Shown: positions 1-11,539 of the stretch, piece by piece
How the letters are laid out: the number at the start of each line of letters is the position of its first letter
Position numbering within the stretch: the first letter of the stretch is position 1
From: Elephas maximus indicus
Lineage: Eukaryota > Chordata > Mammalia > Proboscidea > Elephantidae
Assembly (NCBI RefSeq): GCF_024166365.1
Contig: NC_064820.1
Coordinates: 92,766,001-92,830,000 of the forward strand
Length of the DNA stretch: 64,000 nt
Reading direction: 5' to 3'
Made by a program: the position numbers and the translations under genes
Notes under the pieces: model-generated
Told to the model about the DNA's origin: nothing
The model's input: only the letters and a program-made list of their open reading frames with translations
The model's database searches: none

Positions 1-29
1 GACAGGACGGCACCTAACAACAACAACAT
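1..29 (+). mobile_element. RTE (BovB-type) LINE 3' terminus
   Basis: The first bases are the end of an RTE element: a GACGGCACCTAAC-like stretch followed by an AAC-rich tail. It matches in reverse the ends of the minus-strand RTE copies at 22504 and 46282, which begin with TTGTTGTTGTTAGGTGCC-like sequence. The rest of the element lies before the window. Confidence 0.75.
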
Positions 30-1965
30 GTTATAAATAAGGACATTTATGTACGAAGAGTTGAAATAATTTTCCCAACATCATCCCCTTAGTAAGTGGC
101 AGAGCTGGAATAGATTGCCTTCTATAAGAATGAACAAGAACAGAAGCATCACAGGCCAAGGAGAAGTTCTGAATTTTAAAGAAATAAATATCCACTTTTA
201 TAAATATTATGAGTTGCTTTCCTTCAAAGTAGATAGACTGCTGGAACAGAAAAAATATATATATTTCACAAAAACCCTACAGGTATGAATCTGGAATAAA
301 TTACCAATAAAATGGAAAGTTAAGATAGGGAATGACTGAATATATTTTTTGTTTCAAAATTTTGGTTTCTGAGCTGTATACATAATGAAGTGGAGAGTGT
401 ATGAGATACTGCAGAAAATCAAATTAATGATGTAGAAGAAAACACGAGAAATTCTCCTAGAAGATAGGGAAAGGGATAAAAGAATTAAAATGAGAACAAT
501 GAAAACAAGTCATATGGAGAACAAATTCCCAAAATCTAGTCAATGTATATCAGATAGGTGGAGCAAAAGCAATAGTCAAATAAACAAGAGGGGGAAAAAA
601 AGTATTTGTTCATCATAGAAACCTCAATCTGAAGTCTTAGAATGTTATATTTCAGGAAATAAATAGAAAGAAAACAATACCGAGAAATAGCTAGTGGAAT
701 TATCACGGTTAGAAAGTAAAAAAATAATCCTACAACCATCCAGGGAAAAAAATAGTAATGCACAAAGAAGTAAGAAATAACAGGCCCAGATTGCTCTGCA
801 ACACTAAAAGGAGCCTGTGAGGCAATATTTACCTAACTCTGAAGGACTAATCCACAAATTCTGTTCCAGAAAAACCATCAGTTCAGCAGCAGAAAGGCAT
901 TGGATATGCGAGAGTGCTGAAAACATATTTCCCAGGTATATTTCTTGACCTTATGCATCAAAGACACTCTGAAGGACAAGAAAACAAGTGAAAATCCAGC
1001 AATGAGGATGTCATGCTTAGAAAGGACTGGTGGTAAGCACCGTCACCCAGTTAACCATATTGAAAAGGTTAAAAATGTAATAAAAACCCTTTTTATTGAA
1101 CTCAACTAATTAAACATTCCCTAGGTAAATCATCCTGATCCTCAATGTCCATAACTAATAGGTACTCTCCATTCCCTCTATGGAACCTACTATGAATGCT
1201 TGTTGGTAATGGGCAACAGGCTACCTCTAATTTTGCTTCCACCATTTAGGTTGTAAAATGACCAACTGAGAATCATCTATGATAGTTTCCAAATCCACTT
1301 ATGCCAGTAGTTTTGCTAATTAAGAAATTCATCTAAATATTGTGTAAATCAGTGAAATGTGAGGCTGAAAAGTCTAGAAACTCATTGTGTGTAGCACCAA
1401 TTATAGTATCAGGAAAGACACATTAAAGGAAAACAATATTAAAAATTTCAGCTGAATTACTTGTGGCTGAGGGAACCATAAAAAAAAAAAAAAAATTGAG
1501 GGTAAAGCAGGTAAACATCTAGAATGATTCTATCCTTAAATCGTCTCAAAACTATCTAAGTTCTCACTTCACTTGAATGAAGCCAAAACTGAAAATTACA
1601 CTGTTTTAAGAATGTGGCATATGTAAGGAAGACGTGGCGGAACTGCAATTACTACAAACATACTCAAAAACACTTCTTGACCCTACATCTAAATAGAAGG
1701 GAATAAATGCACATTTATTGTGTTTTAAGTTAAAATAACATGCTAATTATGTATTATCATTTTAACTAAAAAGTCCTTTTTTGTTCTGCAAAGCATACTC
1801 ATGTCAGATAAGAAGGATTCTCCTGTAATTATTTAAGTAACAGCACAAGGCTGCCTATAAATTGTTTTACTTGAAAAAAAGACTTCCATATTTGTTTAAA
1901 GGACAGGATTTTTAAGCCCAATTTCAATTAACATAGATCAGTATGACTGAAGTAGGCTGCATAAC
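30..1965. other. AT-rich stretch without a gene
   Basis: No coding signal and no recent repeat is recognised. Roughly 450-1060 is purine-rich and vaguely resembles old L1/HAL1 ORF1-region sequence, but I cannot align it with confidence. An A16 run lies at 1480-1495. The short open frame on the minus strand near 536-763 is low-complexity and has no domain. Confidence 0.5.
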
Positions 1966-2099
1966 CTTTGTATGTATGTGTGTGCATACATACTTGTGTG
2001 TATGTATGTATACGCATATATATATTATTTATAGGAATATATATACATACATAGATACTGTATATATGTGTGTGTGTATATATATAAACATATACACTG
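1966..2099. repeat. Compound (TATG)/(TG)/(TA) microsatellite
   Basis: About 130 bp of alternating purine-pyrimidine sequence: TATG and TGTG units, then TATATA, then TACATACA, then TGTGTGTA. It is interrupted, which suggests an old, mutated microsatellite. It creates a spurious 60-codon frame rich in Y, C and I. Confidence 0.85.
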
Positions 2100-2136
2100 A
2101 CACTGTTGCATGCTCATATTCGTAATACTATACAAT

Positions 2137-2293
2137 GGGAACCCTAGTGGCTTAGTGGTTAAGTGCTACGGCTGCAAACCAAAGAGTCACAGTTCAAATC
2201 CGCAAGGCACTCCTTAGAAACTCCATGGGGCAGCTCTACTCTGTCCTATAGTGTTGCTATGAGTCGGAATCGACTGGGTTTGGTTTTTTTTTT
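2137..2293 (+). mobile_element. AfroSINE (short-body type)
   Basis: A tRNA-derived head (GGAACCCTAGTGGCTTAGTG, with TTCAAATCC as the B-box-like site) is followed by the CTCTACTCTGTCCTATAG body and the GCTATGAGTCGGAATCGACT tail, ending in a T-rich run. The 7-bp target-site duplication TATACAA is seen at 2129-2135 and 2293-2299. Confidence 0.93.
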
Positions 2294-3402
2294 ATACAAC
2301 GAAATGGCCATACTATAATCACCATATGTGAGCACGAGCAAGGAGAGGTTGAATATTTATCTCCCCTTAGTGAAAACACTTCAGATGAACAAAAACACTG
2401 TGTAGGAAAATATCATTACTTAAGCTTTCTTATCAATTATAAATGTATATTTTTAATGTGTATGTGTATAATTACATATAATTTCAGCTTGTGTAAAATT
2501 GCCAAAAGAATGAGCTTTTGTCATGCCTTTCAACAGAAATTTTAATTATTTTCTGTTCTCCTATCCTTATTTTTATTCTTCGGCTTGTTATTTCCTTAGA
2601 ATCACACTGGCATTGCTGACAGGAAATGAAAATCAATTGAAATACATATTAATAATGTTACATTAATAGACTCCACAGCTAGCAATGTGAACCATGAAAA
2701 ATACAAATGGCCTCAATGTCAGGGGGAAAGGAGGAAATAATAACAGCTTTAACATAGTGTGAAACATCATTCCAATAAATTAACAAACAGGACCCATTAG
2801 ACTTATAAAAATGCAAAGCACTATGTGCTTTAAATGAAATTAATAAAAACAGCTGGGAAATATTATTAACAAATTGTTAGAAAAAAATGTCTAACATAAC
2901 TGTGAGCTGAAATTTTGCTCTGAAACCGAAATTATAACATCAAGAATAATAATAATTGGGATTGGGGAGTGTGTTGAGGGATGGAGAAGCAGAACAGCTA
3001 ACTCAGTTCAACATATTAGGAACCTACTATAAGGGAAGTGCCCAGGATGTCAAGGTGAAGCCAAAAATGTTCTTTCCAAGGCTACCACATATCAGCAGCC
3101 ATTGTTCATGCCTTAACAAGTGTCAGTCTAACAGATAAGAAACAAAACAAAGTACTATTGTAAAGAATTGGCATTTTCCCTTCATAATTATCATAGTGTC
3201 TGCCTTCTGCCAAGACTGTGAGCTTTTTGAGTATAGGAACAATGTTTGAAGGTTCTTTTCTGTATTTCTAACTCCTTGCAAAGTGACTTACATGTGTTGG
3301 GAACTCTGAAACATGCGTTAAATAGGTTAATACATACCATGAGAAGAATGCCAGCCTGGATTCTTGTTCTGTTTCAAATGTAAAACCAGAGTTTATCCAA
3401 GT
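2294..3402. other. No gene; possible L2/MIR-like relic
   Basis: AT-rich, non-coding. The stretch at about 3190-3310 (GACTGTGAGCTTTTTGAG, then AACTCCTTGCAAAGTG) resembles the common ancient mammalian repeat containing GTGAGCTCCTTGAGGGCAG. The family is uncertain. Nothing else is recognised. Confidence 0.4.
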
Positions 3403-3412
3403 AACAGTACTA

Positions 3413-3630
3413 AAAACCTAAACCAGTTGCCCTTCAGTCAATTCTGACTCATGGCGGCCCCATGTGTTGCAGGGTAGAACTGCACTCCATAGAGTTTTCA
3501 AGGCTGTGACCTTTTGGGAAACAGATCGCCAGGGCTTCCTTTCTTCCAAAGTGCCTCTGGGTGAAACTGAACCACCATTCCTTTGGTTAGTAGTTGAGAA
3601 CTTAAGTGTGAGCCTTGCAGGGACTCAAAT
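3413..3630 (-). mobile_element. AfroSINE-related SINE (long-body type)
   Basis: A reverse-oriented SINE. The tail GTCAATTCTGACTCATGG is followed by the CCATAGAGTTTTCAAGGCTG core and the CTTCCAAAGTGCCTCTGGGT segment typical of the longer SINE type seen again at 6479, 50236 and 53058. It is flanked by a 10-bp target-site duplication with one mismatch: AACAGTACTA at 3403-3412 and AATAGTACTA at 3631-3640. The head is decayed. Confidence 0.85.
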
Positions 3631-3640
3631 AATAGTACTA

Positions 3641-4054
3641 TCTCCTTTGAATTACTACTGTGTAAAGGTGTTTTCCATTCCTGTAGAGTCTCACTCCAAG
3701 TTTAGAGTTTCCCAAAACTTAAGTCTCCTATAATTTTCTTCACCTCCAGAGAGCCTTCCTTATGTATGAGTTAAGGAAATGTCACATAGTTTCTTCAGTA
3801 AACCAGAGACAGCATCTGATTAGATCATCAAAGCAAGACAGAGCTGTAAATCATGTATCTGAAGCCCAATTTAAAACCAATACTCATTATACTAGATCTC
3901 AGTTGTTCAATACTGGAATCACCACCACTCTCTTCCTACACCTCTGCAGTGTCTCAGAGGAGGAACTGGGGACTACATTTCACAGAATTCCATTCTTTAT
4001 TTGATTCTGGGTTAGAGTTCTCCAGTGAGAGGCACTAACAAGATTAAAAGGGTT
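3641..4054. other. No recognised feature
   Basis: Non-coding stretch between two SINE remnants. Two overlapping short plus-strand frames (60-80 codons) have no recognisable domain and no supporting context. Confidence 0.5.
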
Positions 4055-4116
4055 TTATGCTATAGGGTCGCTATGAGTTGGAATCGACTCGATGGCAATG
4101 GGCTTGGTTTGGTTTG
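4055..4116 (+). mobile_element. AfroSINE 3' end, strongly 5'-truncated
   Basis: Only the terminal part is present: TATAGGGTCGCTATGAGTTG, GAATCGACTCGATGGCAATG and GGTTTGGTTTGG. Because RTE LINEs carry a similar 3' end it could be an RTE tail, but the GGGCTTGGTTTGGTTTGG ending favours the SINE. Confidence 0.75.
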
Positions 4117-4270
4117 GTATATGACAAGGAGAATCCAATTCCCTTAGGCAATTGCAGCCAGTTACAGGGACAGATCCGAGATTCAAAGCAGTTTCCTGGC
4201 AAGTTTTCACAAACTATCTTCTTCACAAATACAGACTGAGAGAGTTGGTGGGAGCTTCCTAGAGATTAAT

Positions 4271-4612
4271 AGTCCCTGGGTGGTGCCAGGAGCCCTGGTG
4301 GTACAGTGGTTAAGAGCTTCACTGCTAACCAAAAGTTCAGCTGTTCGAATCTACCAGCTGGTCCTTGGAAACCCTATGGGGCAATTCTACTCTGTCCCAT
4401 AGTTTGCTATGAGTCGGAATCAACTTGATGGCAGCGGGTTTTGGATTTGGGAATGGTGCAAATGGTTAATACTCTTGTTTACCCAGAGGCTACTCAGAAG
4501 AAAGGCCTGGTGATCTACTTCTGAAAAATCAGCCATTGAAAACCCTATGGATCACAGTGCTACTCTGATACACTTTGGGTTGCCATGAGATGATTTGACA
4601 TCAACTGCTCTT
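4271..4612 (+). mobile_element. Long-body AfroSINE-related SINE split by a younger AfroSINE
   Basis: The left part AGTCCCTGGGTGGTGC (4271-4286) and the right part from about 4454 (AATGGTTAATACTC, then ACCCAGAGGCTACTCAGAAG, CTTCTGAAAAATCAGCC and GAAAACCCTATGG) join into one SINE once the AfroSINE at 4289-4453 is removed. The region between ACTCTTG and TTTACCC lacks the usual B-box segment, so the copy also has an internal deletion. Confidence 0.85.
4289..4453 (+). mobile_element. AfroSINE nested inside another SINE
   Basis: Complete short-body AfroSINE starting GGAGCCCTGGTGGTACAGTG, with a B-box-like GTTCGAATC and ending GCGGGTTTTGGATTTGG. It is flanked by TGGTGCCA (4281-4288) and TGGTGCAA (4454-4461), an 8-bp duplication of the older SINE's own sequence. 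It is therefore younger than its host SINE. Confidence 0.93.
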
Positions 4613-4799
4613 TCCCAGAAATTGCTATTACCACAGTGTCCAGAAAAATTATTATAAACTACCCATTTTTATTTTTTAGGTTGATGTCTGTTGGAAAATT
4701 ACCTGGTGTATTTCTCCTCAGCTCCCCCAACAATTGTATGAGCCTCCATTTCCTAAAGTAAACCTTCGTACACAAATTATTTAAAATAGTTTCTATTTT

Positions 4800-5692
4800 C
4801 CTAACGAATACAGTCAAGGACACGAGAGCAGAAAAGGAAAAACAAAAACTTCAAGTGAAAGAATGTAAGTGCTACTGGGGAAGCCAGCCCAACTTGATGA
4901 AAACAAAGTCATGGAAGCTCCATAGACACAACCAAACTCCCTGAGGGACCAAATTACTGGGCTGAGGGCTGTGGGGACCATGGTCTCTGGGAACATCTAG
5001 GTCAACTGGCATAACATAGTATACAAAGAAAATGTTCTACATTCTACTTTGGTGAGTAGCGTCTGGGGTCCTAAAAGCTTATGAGTGGCCACTAAGACAC
5101 TCCACTGGTCTCACCCCGTCTGAAGCAAGGGAGAATGAAGAAAACCAAGATACAAGGGGAAGATTAGTCCAAAAGACTAATGGACCACAAGTGCCACAGC
5201 TTCTACAGACCAGCACAACTAGAATGTGCCTGGCTACCAGCACCAACTGCTCTGACAGGGATCAGGATAGAGGGTTCCAGACAGAGCTGGGGAAAAATGT
5301 ATAACAAAATTCTATCTCTCTCTCACACACACACAAAAGACCAGACTTACTAACACTGGAGAAACCTGAGAGTATGGCCCCGGAGACTCTTTTTGCTCAG
5401 TAATGAAATCACTCCTGAGATTCACCCTTCAGCCAGAGATTATACAGGCCCATAAGATAAAACAAGATTAAATGGGCACACCAACCAGGGGCAAGAACAG
5501 GAAGGTGGCAGAAGGAGACAGGAAAGCTGGTAATGGGGAGGCTAAAGTCGACAAGTGGGGAGTGTTGACGTCTTGATGTTGGCAACCGATGCCACAAAAC
5601 AATATGTGTATTAACTGTTTAATGAGAATATAGTTTTCTCTGTAAACATTCATCTGAAGTACAATAAAAAATATTTAAAAAAAATAATTAAA
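4800..5692 (+). mobile_element. L1 3' UTR fragment (5'-truncated)
   Basis: This stretch parallels the 3' UTR of the full-length L1 at 61666-62686 in order and content: GGGGACCATGGTCTCTGGGA, AACATCTAGGTCAACTGGCA, the GTGAGTAGCGTCTGGGGTCC block, CTGGTCTCACCCCGTCTG, and a terminal AATAAAAAATATTTAAAAAA tail. It diverges clearly from that copy, so it belongs to an older subfamily. A short CT/CA microsatellite lies at about 5305-5335. Confidence 0.8.
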
Positions 5693-6453
5693 TGAATAAT
5701 CTCAGATAACACTGTTATCTGTATCAACCTCCAGTTCTCAAGTACAGATAAAAGTCAAAGGTGAAAGACCTCACACAATTTTGTGTCTACAACATTAGCT
5801 AGTTGCAAAATTAGTTGTGTACGTAGTAAAGGGCCCCTTCTTTGATTCATGAATTTCTTAGCCTTATCTAAAAATGGAACCTGGTATGAGTGGCTCATAT
5901 GATAGAACTGGTCCAAACAACCTCCTGAGCCTATAGACAAATGAGATCACATCCTGGTACTGTTTCTCAGCTCACTTTGAAATTAAAAAAAAAAAAAAAA
6001 GTCTGTAAACTTCCTCCTTACTCAAAGTTACCAGTCTTTCAAATGAATGTAATTGTAATGTGTTAAAACAGGTAGTTCAGGAAAGCTATTGGACTGCCCT
6101 ACTCAGGTAGAAATCCTCTTCTCCATATCTTTACATGGGATCTCTCTGTTTTTTTCTATACTCAAAGCCACCTGCCTTGACAGACAATTCTTATTATTAC
6201 TGAAAACTTTACTCTGGACTCAACCCACTGTCACCATTTCCCTTTATCATCATCTTATGAGGTTTGTAGAAGCAAAGTTAGGCTACGAATACATACATTT
6301 TGGTGAATACAAAGAGTGTCCTGCTTGGTAATTTTTACAAGCCATGTTTTAAACAAAATTTTCACAGTACCTCTGAATTAGAGATGTGGTCATTTCAAAA
6401 TGCTGTGGGTAGAAACATGTGTTGAAAATTTTTGCCTAAACCCTCTCTATAAC
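5693..6453. other. No recognised feature
   Basis: AT-rich, non-coding. An A-run lies at about 5984-6000. The short open frame 6089-6331 (80 codons, plus) has no recognised domain. Confidence 0.5.
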
Positions 6454-6478
6454 CATAAATAAATAAATAAATAAATAC
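6454..6478. repeat. (ATAA)n microsatellite
   Basis: About six ATAA units directly abut the tail of the reverse-oriented SINE at 6479. This suggests the microsatellite grew from the SINE's tail (TTTA on its own strand). Confidence 0.8.
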
Positions 6479-6667
6479 CTGTTACCATCAAGTCAATTCT
6501 GATTCATGGCAACCCCACGTGTTACAGAGTAGATCTTATCCATAGGGTTTTCTTGATTCTAATATTTAATAAAACAGATCACCATGCCTTTCTTCCATGG
6601 TGCCACTGGCTGTGTTTGAACCTTAGGTTAGTGCCAAGCAGAATCATTTGCCATATAACCAGGTCCT
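6479..6667 (-). mobile_element. AfroSINE-related SINE (long-body type)
   Basis: Reverse-oriented. The tail ACCATCAAGTCAATTCTGAT is followed by CCATAGGGTTTTCTTGATTC and the CTTTCTTCCATGGTGCCACT segment of the long-body type, ending at AACCAGGTCC. It is well diverged. Confidence 0.8.
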
Positions 6668-6689
6668 AAATATTCTACTCTGGACCGAC

Positions 6690-7160
6690 TCCACCTCCAA
6701 CTTCTCCTTCTCTCCACTCATTATTTATTCCAGATTATTCTTAATAAACTGTTCTACTCATGCCAGGGTCCTACCTTGTGGCAGAGACTAATATGTGTCT
6801 GCCGTTTCCTCCTGGACAAACAACTAGACTATCTGTCCTCTACTCTCTGAGATTAGGTGGAACCACGTGATTTAGTTCTGAGATAACGTGGGCAGAGAGA
6901 AGTGCTCTCTGTGCCTGAGCCCCCAAAAACTTCCCACCCACTAAGTTTGATTCCAGCAGAAGACATTGAAGCCCTAGTAATTGGTGGAAGAAGCCTGTAT
7001 CTCTAAATAACTATGGGAAGTAGACCCTTCCAATGACCCACGCTGGGTGATAATATGGGCAGAAGAAAAATGTTTATTTTGTTAAGCCACTGAGATTTGG
7101 GAGGTTGTTGGTTGGGAATATACTAGCCAAATCTGGTTCAGTAGGTTAGCCTATTCTGTC
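6690..7160 (+). mobile_element. LTR-like relic, family uncertain
   Basis: The stretch contains GATTAGGTGGAACCACGTGA and GTTAAGCCACTGAGATTTGG near its right end. That GTTAAGCCACTGAGATTT motif is known from the 3' parts of several mammalian LTRs of the ERVL/MaLR kind. Boundaries are not clear and no target-site duplication was found. Confidence 0.4.
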
Positions 7161-7840
7161 TAGTCTTCTAGCATATCCCCCACCCCTTTGCCTGCAAAAT
7201 AAAATCTAAATATCTTAGAATTATTTTCTAAGACATCACTCCAACAAACTGTTGTGTAATCTTCTCTCTTTCACAGACCCCATGCATAAAGTTAAGGTTG
7301 GGATTAATTGGATTAAACTATTCACATGATCTAAATAATTCGAGGACATACCCATGTCTTTTCCTCCATTTGGAATTTCTTTTCTCAAATATTTGCCTCT
7401 TAAAATACTATATATACATCTTTCAAGATAACTAAACTGCCAATGTCACTGTGTTTTTGTGAATGCATGAGTGTGTATGTGTGCATATAAGAATGTGAAT
7501 TTTAAAGGTTGTCATCCCAATAAAATACCATTGCCTGGTAAAGATAAAGAATTTATGTCAAACAAAAATAGAAACTCTCACCTGTGAACTGAAGTTTGTA
7601 GCAACCTGGTTTTTAAATGGTCTATAGATTCGTTTATTTTAAAGAAAAGACATTCAGGTTTCATCTGAAAACCCAAGTCTCACATTCTATTCTATACTCA
7701 GTACTATGGTATACTAGCCAAAATATGAAGCAAACAGTTGCAAGTCAATCCCAGTTTTTGAAATCATCTCTGATTTTCCTTACCAATACTGGTAATACAT
7801 TATGGCCATGACATTGTTTTATAGCTTAGTCTTACCCCAA
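7161..7840. other. No recognised feature
   Basis: Non-coding AT-rich sequence. A weak TG-rich patch lies near 7440-7495. The frame at 7617-7811 (64 codons) has no domain. Confidence 0.5.
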
Positions 7841-7879
7841 GAGTGGTACCCACTGCCGTCGAGGCAGTGGGTACCACTC
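7841..7879. repeat. Perfect inverted repeat with 17-bp arms and 5-base loop
   Basis: Left arm 7841-7857 (GAGTGGTACCCACTGCC) and right arm 7863-7879 are exact reverse complements, with GTCGA between them. The CCCACTGCCGTCGAG portion equals the reverse complement of an AfroSINE 3' end. The structure therefore looks like two oppositely oriented SINE-end snippets joined head to head. Confidence 0.9.
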
Positions 7880-7950
7880 AGAGTGGTAGGATCCATAATA
7901 CAAAATAAAATGCATCCGCTCTGAAGGGTGATGGTTTGTTGTTGTTATAG

Positions 7951-8103
7951 ACGCCTATACCAATTGCCATTGAGTCAATTCTGATTCATAGCCACCCTGT
8001 AAGACAGAGTAGAGCTACCCCATCAAGGAGTGGCTGGTGGCTTTGAACTGCCGACATTTTGGTTCACAGACATAGCTCTTAACCACCGCACCACCAGGAC
8101 TCC
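7951..8103 (-). mobile_element. AfroSINE (short-body type)
   Basis: Reverse-oriented: TGCCATTGAGTCAATTCTGA is the tail, GACAGAGTAGAGCTACCCCA the body, and CTTAACCACCGCACCACCAG the reverse complement of the tRNA-like head. TTATAG occurs on both sides (7945-7950 and about 8103-8108) as a possible short target-site duplication. It follows the hairpin at 7841 by about 70 bp. Confidence 0.88.
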
Positions 8104-9540
8104 TTATAGCAAACCCATATAAATGCTCTTACACTGCTTGTGCCAGGATTACACAGAATCATTCCAAGATATTGTAATTTGCATGTATTTACTGCTCAGA
8201 CAGCAATCTGAAGCATGAAAGGCATCTCCTTTATGTTATTCAAGAGTTGTCTTCATGCACGGGAAAGCACGAAGCCTTAAGATGCAACTGACATATGGAA
8301 GAATCAGTCATTCTGCACAGAGCACCATCTGTTTACAGTTATTGTCTATCAAAAGGATATAAGAATCATTACTTGTGAATAATCATTCAAGAAGCCATTG
8401 TTGTTCTATTCTCATTGAGTAGCAGAAAAATAACATTATGTTAAGAAAGTAGGCCAAAAAACAAGTAGGCCAATTTCCACTTAGAAAAATCGACAGAATC
8501 TTGATTTCCCCCTTTCAGAATCTAAGTCATTTCTTGTCAATGCTTAAATTGCATATGGTAACCAAGAAATTAGATTTACGTATTTTTTTTTTCCTGAGAA
8601 TCTGTAATCATTAAAATGGACTATAAATGATTTGAGGGCAATTTTGTGTCTTTATATCCCAGACAGTATCTTTTAGAGTTCCTTAAAAACAATAAGTAGG
8701 CAAATATTTGACTAATTTAATTGAAGTAACTGATGTGGCATCTAAACATGCAAATTGGGATAAAAGAACACAAACATATTTAAGATAAATTAATTATTTG
8801 TTTTCTATGTTGTTTTCGTATAAACTCAGCGCAATAAAAACTAGAAAAGATGAAAATCTAGTACCTACTATTTTGGAGAAGGACAAACGCAATATAAGTC
8901 CTGCTGTTTGTGAACATAAAGAAAGCTGCTATTCTGAGTTAGGAAGAATTGGAATAATTCTGAAAACATCATTCTTTGTATAGTCAAGGTCTTTTGCTTT
9001 TTCTACTTTGTTTCATTCTTTCTTCCTGTACTTTTTTTTTTTTTTTGCTGAGATCACCTATGTGCAGGTTGAGAATAAGGTTAAGTAGAAACAGGCTAAA
9101 TAAATCAAATGATTTTTACTTATAATTTGAATGTCAGTGATGCACAATTTTCTTGAAGCATGGTTATAATTATGTCTACCCCCTAACTTTTTTATCTGAA
9201 GCAATAGGTTGGTTAAACTGTAATTATACAAAATGACTTATTTTCTAAATTATACATTTTGAAGACAAGAAATATATTTAAAGAGTAATCACATGTAGTT
9301 AAAAAGGTAAAAGTCTGTTATCTAATCCCTGAAATGAAATTATTCAGTATCAAACTTCCACTTAAAAAATCTTAACTAGATCTCCATGGGTTATTTCTTC
9401 TTTGGATTCAGTTTGTACATATATGCAAACTATTCCTTGTCTATATATATATAAGATAGTAAGCATTCAGGTAAAAAGTGACACTAACATTTTAAACATG
9501 TACTTCACCAAGGAGAAAAGAAAGTGCAGATGGTGGCAAG
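8104..9540. other. AT-rich, no recognised feature
   Basis: No coding signal or recent repeat. T-runs occur near 8583-8592 and 9032-9046, and a short TATATA run near 9440. Confidence 0.5.
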
Positions 9541-11516
9541 TAATACAACAAAACAAGTAGAACACAGAATTCATAATATTAAAACTTTTGATAAAAAATG
9601 ACAAGATAAGCAAATGAGTATTCAATAGGTAAAAAGTAGTAAAAGGTCATTGTTTTAAGAAGGGGACTTAAATATTGAATAAAATATAGATTTAGTTTTC
9701 AGTTTATAATTAAATATTTAAGTTAGAAAAGATACAAAGCAACCACTAAAGAAAATAAATATCTATAGCATTTAAACTAGTAGAAGGAAAAATCCAATGA
9801 AACAAATAAAAAAAAAAAGAAAGGGAAAAATCTATGATAAATAGTAAATAATAATAGTATGAGAAACATATCCAACACAAGAAGTGATTGCAATGATCAA
9901 ATCATGATACATGCAAAAACTTGGAGCTATATCACAAGCATAATACTAAGTGAAAGAGGCCCACAAAGAATGTAACTTCATAATTACATTTATATAAAGA
10001 GAAAAAGGATAAAGTAAAATTAAAACATGGTAATATGCTAATGGTTGACCATTCAATATCATAAAGATATGTTTTCCATGACACTTGAAAAACTGATCCT
10101 AAAATTCTTACTATAAATAACCAAGACTATCTAAGAAAATTCTCCTCAAATTGATATACAGGTTTAATCAATTCTTATCAAAATCCCAGCAAGATTTTTT
10201 TATACATATAGACAAGGTTATTCTAAAATTTATATGGAAAGGCAAAGGAACTAGAATAACTAAATCAATTCTGAAAAAGAAGAATAAAGTGGATAGAATC
10301 GGTCTACATGATTTCAAGACTTGTATAGTCATTGTAATCAAGACTGTGGTTTTGGCAGAAGGACAGACAGATCAATGCAACAGAACAGAGAATCCAGAAA
10401 TAGCCCTGATTAAGTATGTCAACTAATTTTTGACAAAGGTGCAAAAGCAATTGAATAGGTAAAGGACAGTCTTTTCAACAAATGGGGCCCTGGTGGAGCA
10501 GTGGTTAAGAGCTATAGCTACTAACCAAAAGGCTGGCAGTTGAATCCACCAGTTGCTCCTTAGAAGCCCTATGAGGCTGTTCTACTCTGTCCTATAGGTT
10601 GCTATGAGTTGGAATCAACTAAACGGCAACAGGTTTGGTTTTTGGTTTTTTTCAACAAATGGCGTGGAGCCAACGGACATCTACAGGCAAAAATGAACCT
10701 TGACTTAAACCTTACACCTTATGTAAATATTAACTCAAAATGGATCATAGATTTCAATGTAAAATGTAAAGCTATAAAACTTTTAGAAGAGAACATTAGA
10801 GAAAATCTTCATACCTAGGGCTTAGTAAAATTCTTAGACATGATACCAAAAGTACAATCCATAAAATAAAAAAAAATGCAGTCCTGGGCATTTATGGCAG
10901 GCAAAATCTTAGGTTCACACAAAAACCTGGACATATTTGTAGCAGCTTTATATGTAATAATCAAAAGCTTGAAACAACAAAAAAAAATATTCTTCATGTG
11001 TGAATGGTTAAACTGTGACACATTTATGCTATGGAATAATACTGAGGAATAAGAAGGAAAACTATGGATAAATATAACAAATTCAAAAATCTCACAGTCA
11101 TAATGCTGAGTGACAAAAGCCAATCTCAAAAGGTCACATATTGGATGAGTCCATTTACATAGCTTTCTCAAAATGGCAAAATTATAAGGATGGTGAACAG
11201 ATTAGTGGTTGCCCAGAGTTAAAGACAGTGGAGAAGGAAGGAGGTGGGTGTGACTATAAAGGGATAGCACAAGGGAGATCTTTGAGTTGACGGAATAGTT
11301 CTTTCTCTTGATTATTGTGGTGGTTATATGAATCTACACATGTTGTAAATGACAGAACCACACACATATTATATCAATATCAATTTTCTGGTTTTGATGT
11401 GTATTACAGTTATGTCCTAGGGAAACTAGGTAAAGGGTACATGGGATCTCTAGATATTTTTGCAACTTACTATAAATCTATAACTCTTTCAAAATAAATA
11501 GTAAAAAAAAAAAAAG
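9541..11516 (+). mobile_element. Old L1 fragment (ORF2 3' part and 3' UTR)
   Basis: Parts before about 10030 are weakly L1-like (a 3' UTR-type patch near 9895-10030). From 10151 the translation is clearly L1 ORF2 C-terminal: KFIWKGKGTRITKSILKKK, then HDFKT, interrupted by an AfroSINE at 10486-10649. It resumes with [20 protein letters not shown], the region just before the ORF2 end. The 3' UTR runs to an A-run at about 11504-11516. Several stops and frameshifts mark it as an old, dead copy. The short frames on both strands across it are not genes. Confidence 0.8.
10486..10649 (+). mobile_element. AfroSINE inserted in L1 ORF2
   Basis: Complete short-body copy: GGCCCTGGTGGAGCAGTGGT head, TTCTACTCTGTCCTATAGG body, GGTTTGGTTTTTGGTTTTT tail. 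The 13-bp target-site duplication TTTCAACAAATGG is exact at 10473-10485 and 10650-10662. It duplicates the L1 bases that encode the FNKW motif of ORF2. Confidence 0.95.
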
Positions 11517-11539
11517 GCCAGAGGCTAGGATAAGATATT

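Noticed and set aside
1943-2125. 60-codon plus-strand frame rich in Tyr, Cys and Ile
   Set aside because: Created by the TATG/TG/TA microsatellite.
2137-2210. tRNA gene
   Set aside because: The A- and B-box-like sites belong to the tRNA-derived head of an AfroSINE; no tRNA cloverleaf is kept. The same holds for the other SINE heads.
10815-11171. 118-codon minus-strand frame
   Set aside because: Antisense to a decayed L1 3' region, with no domain similarity.
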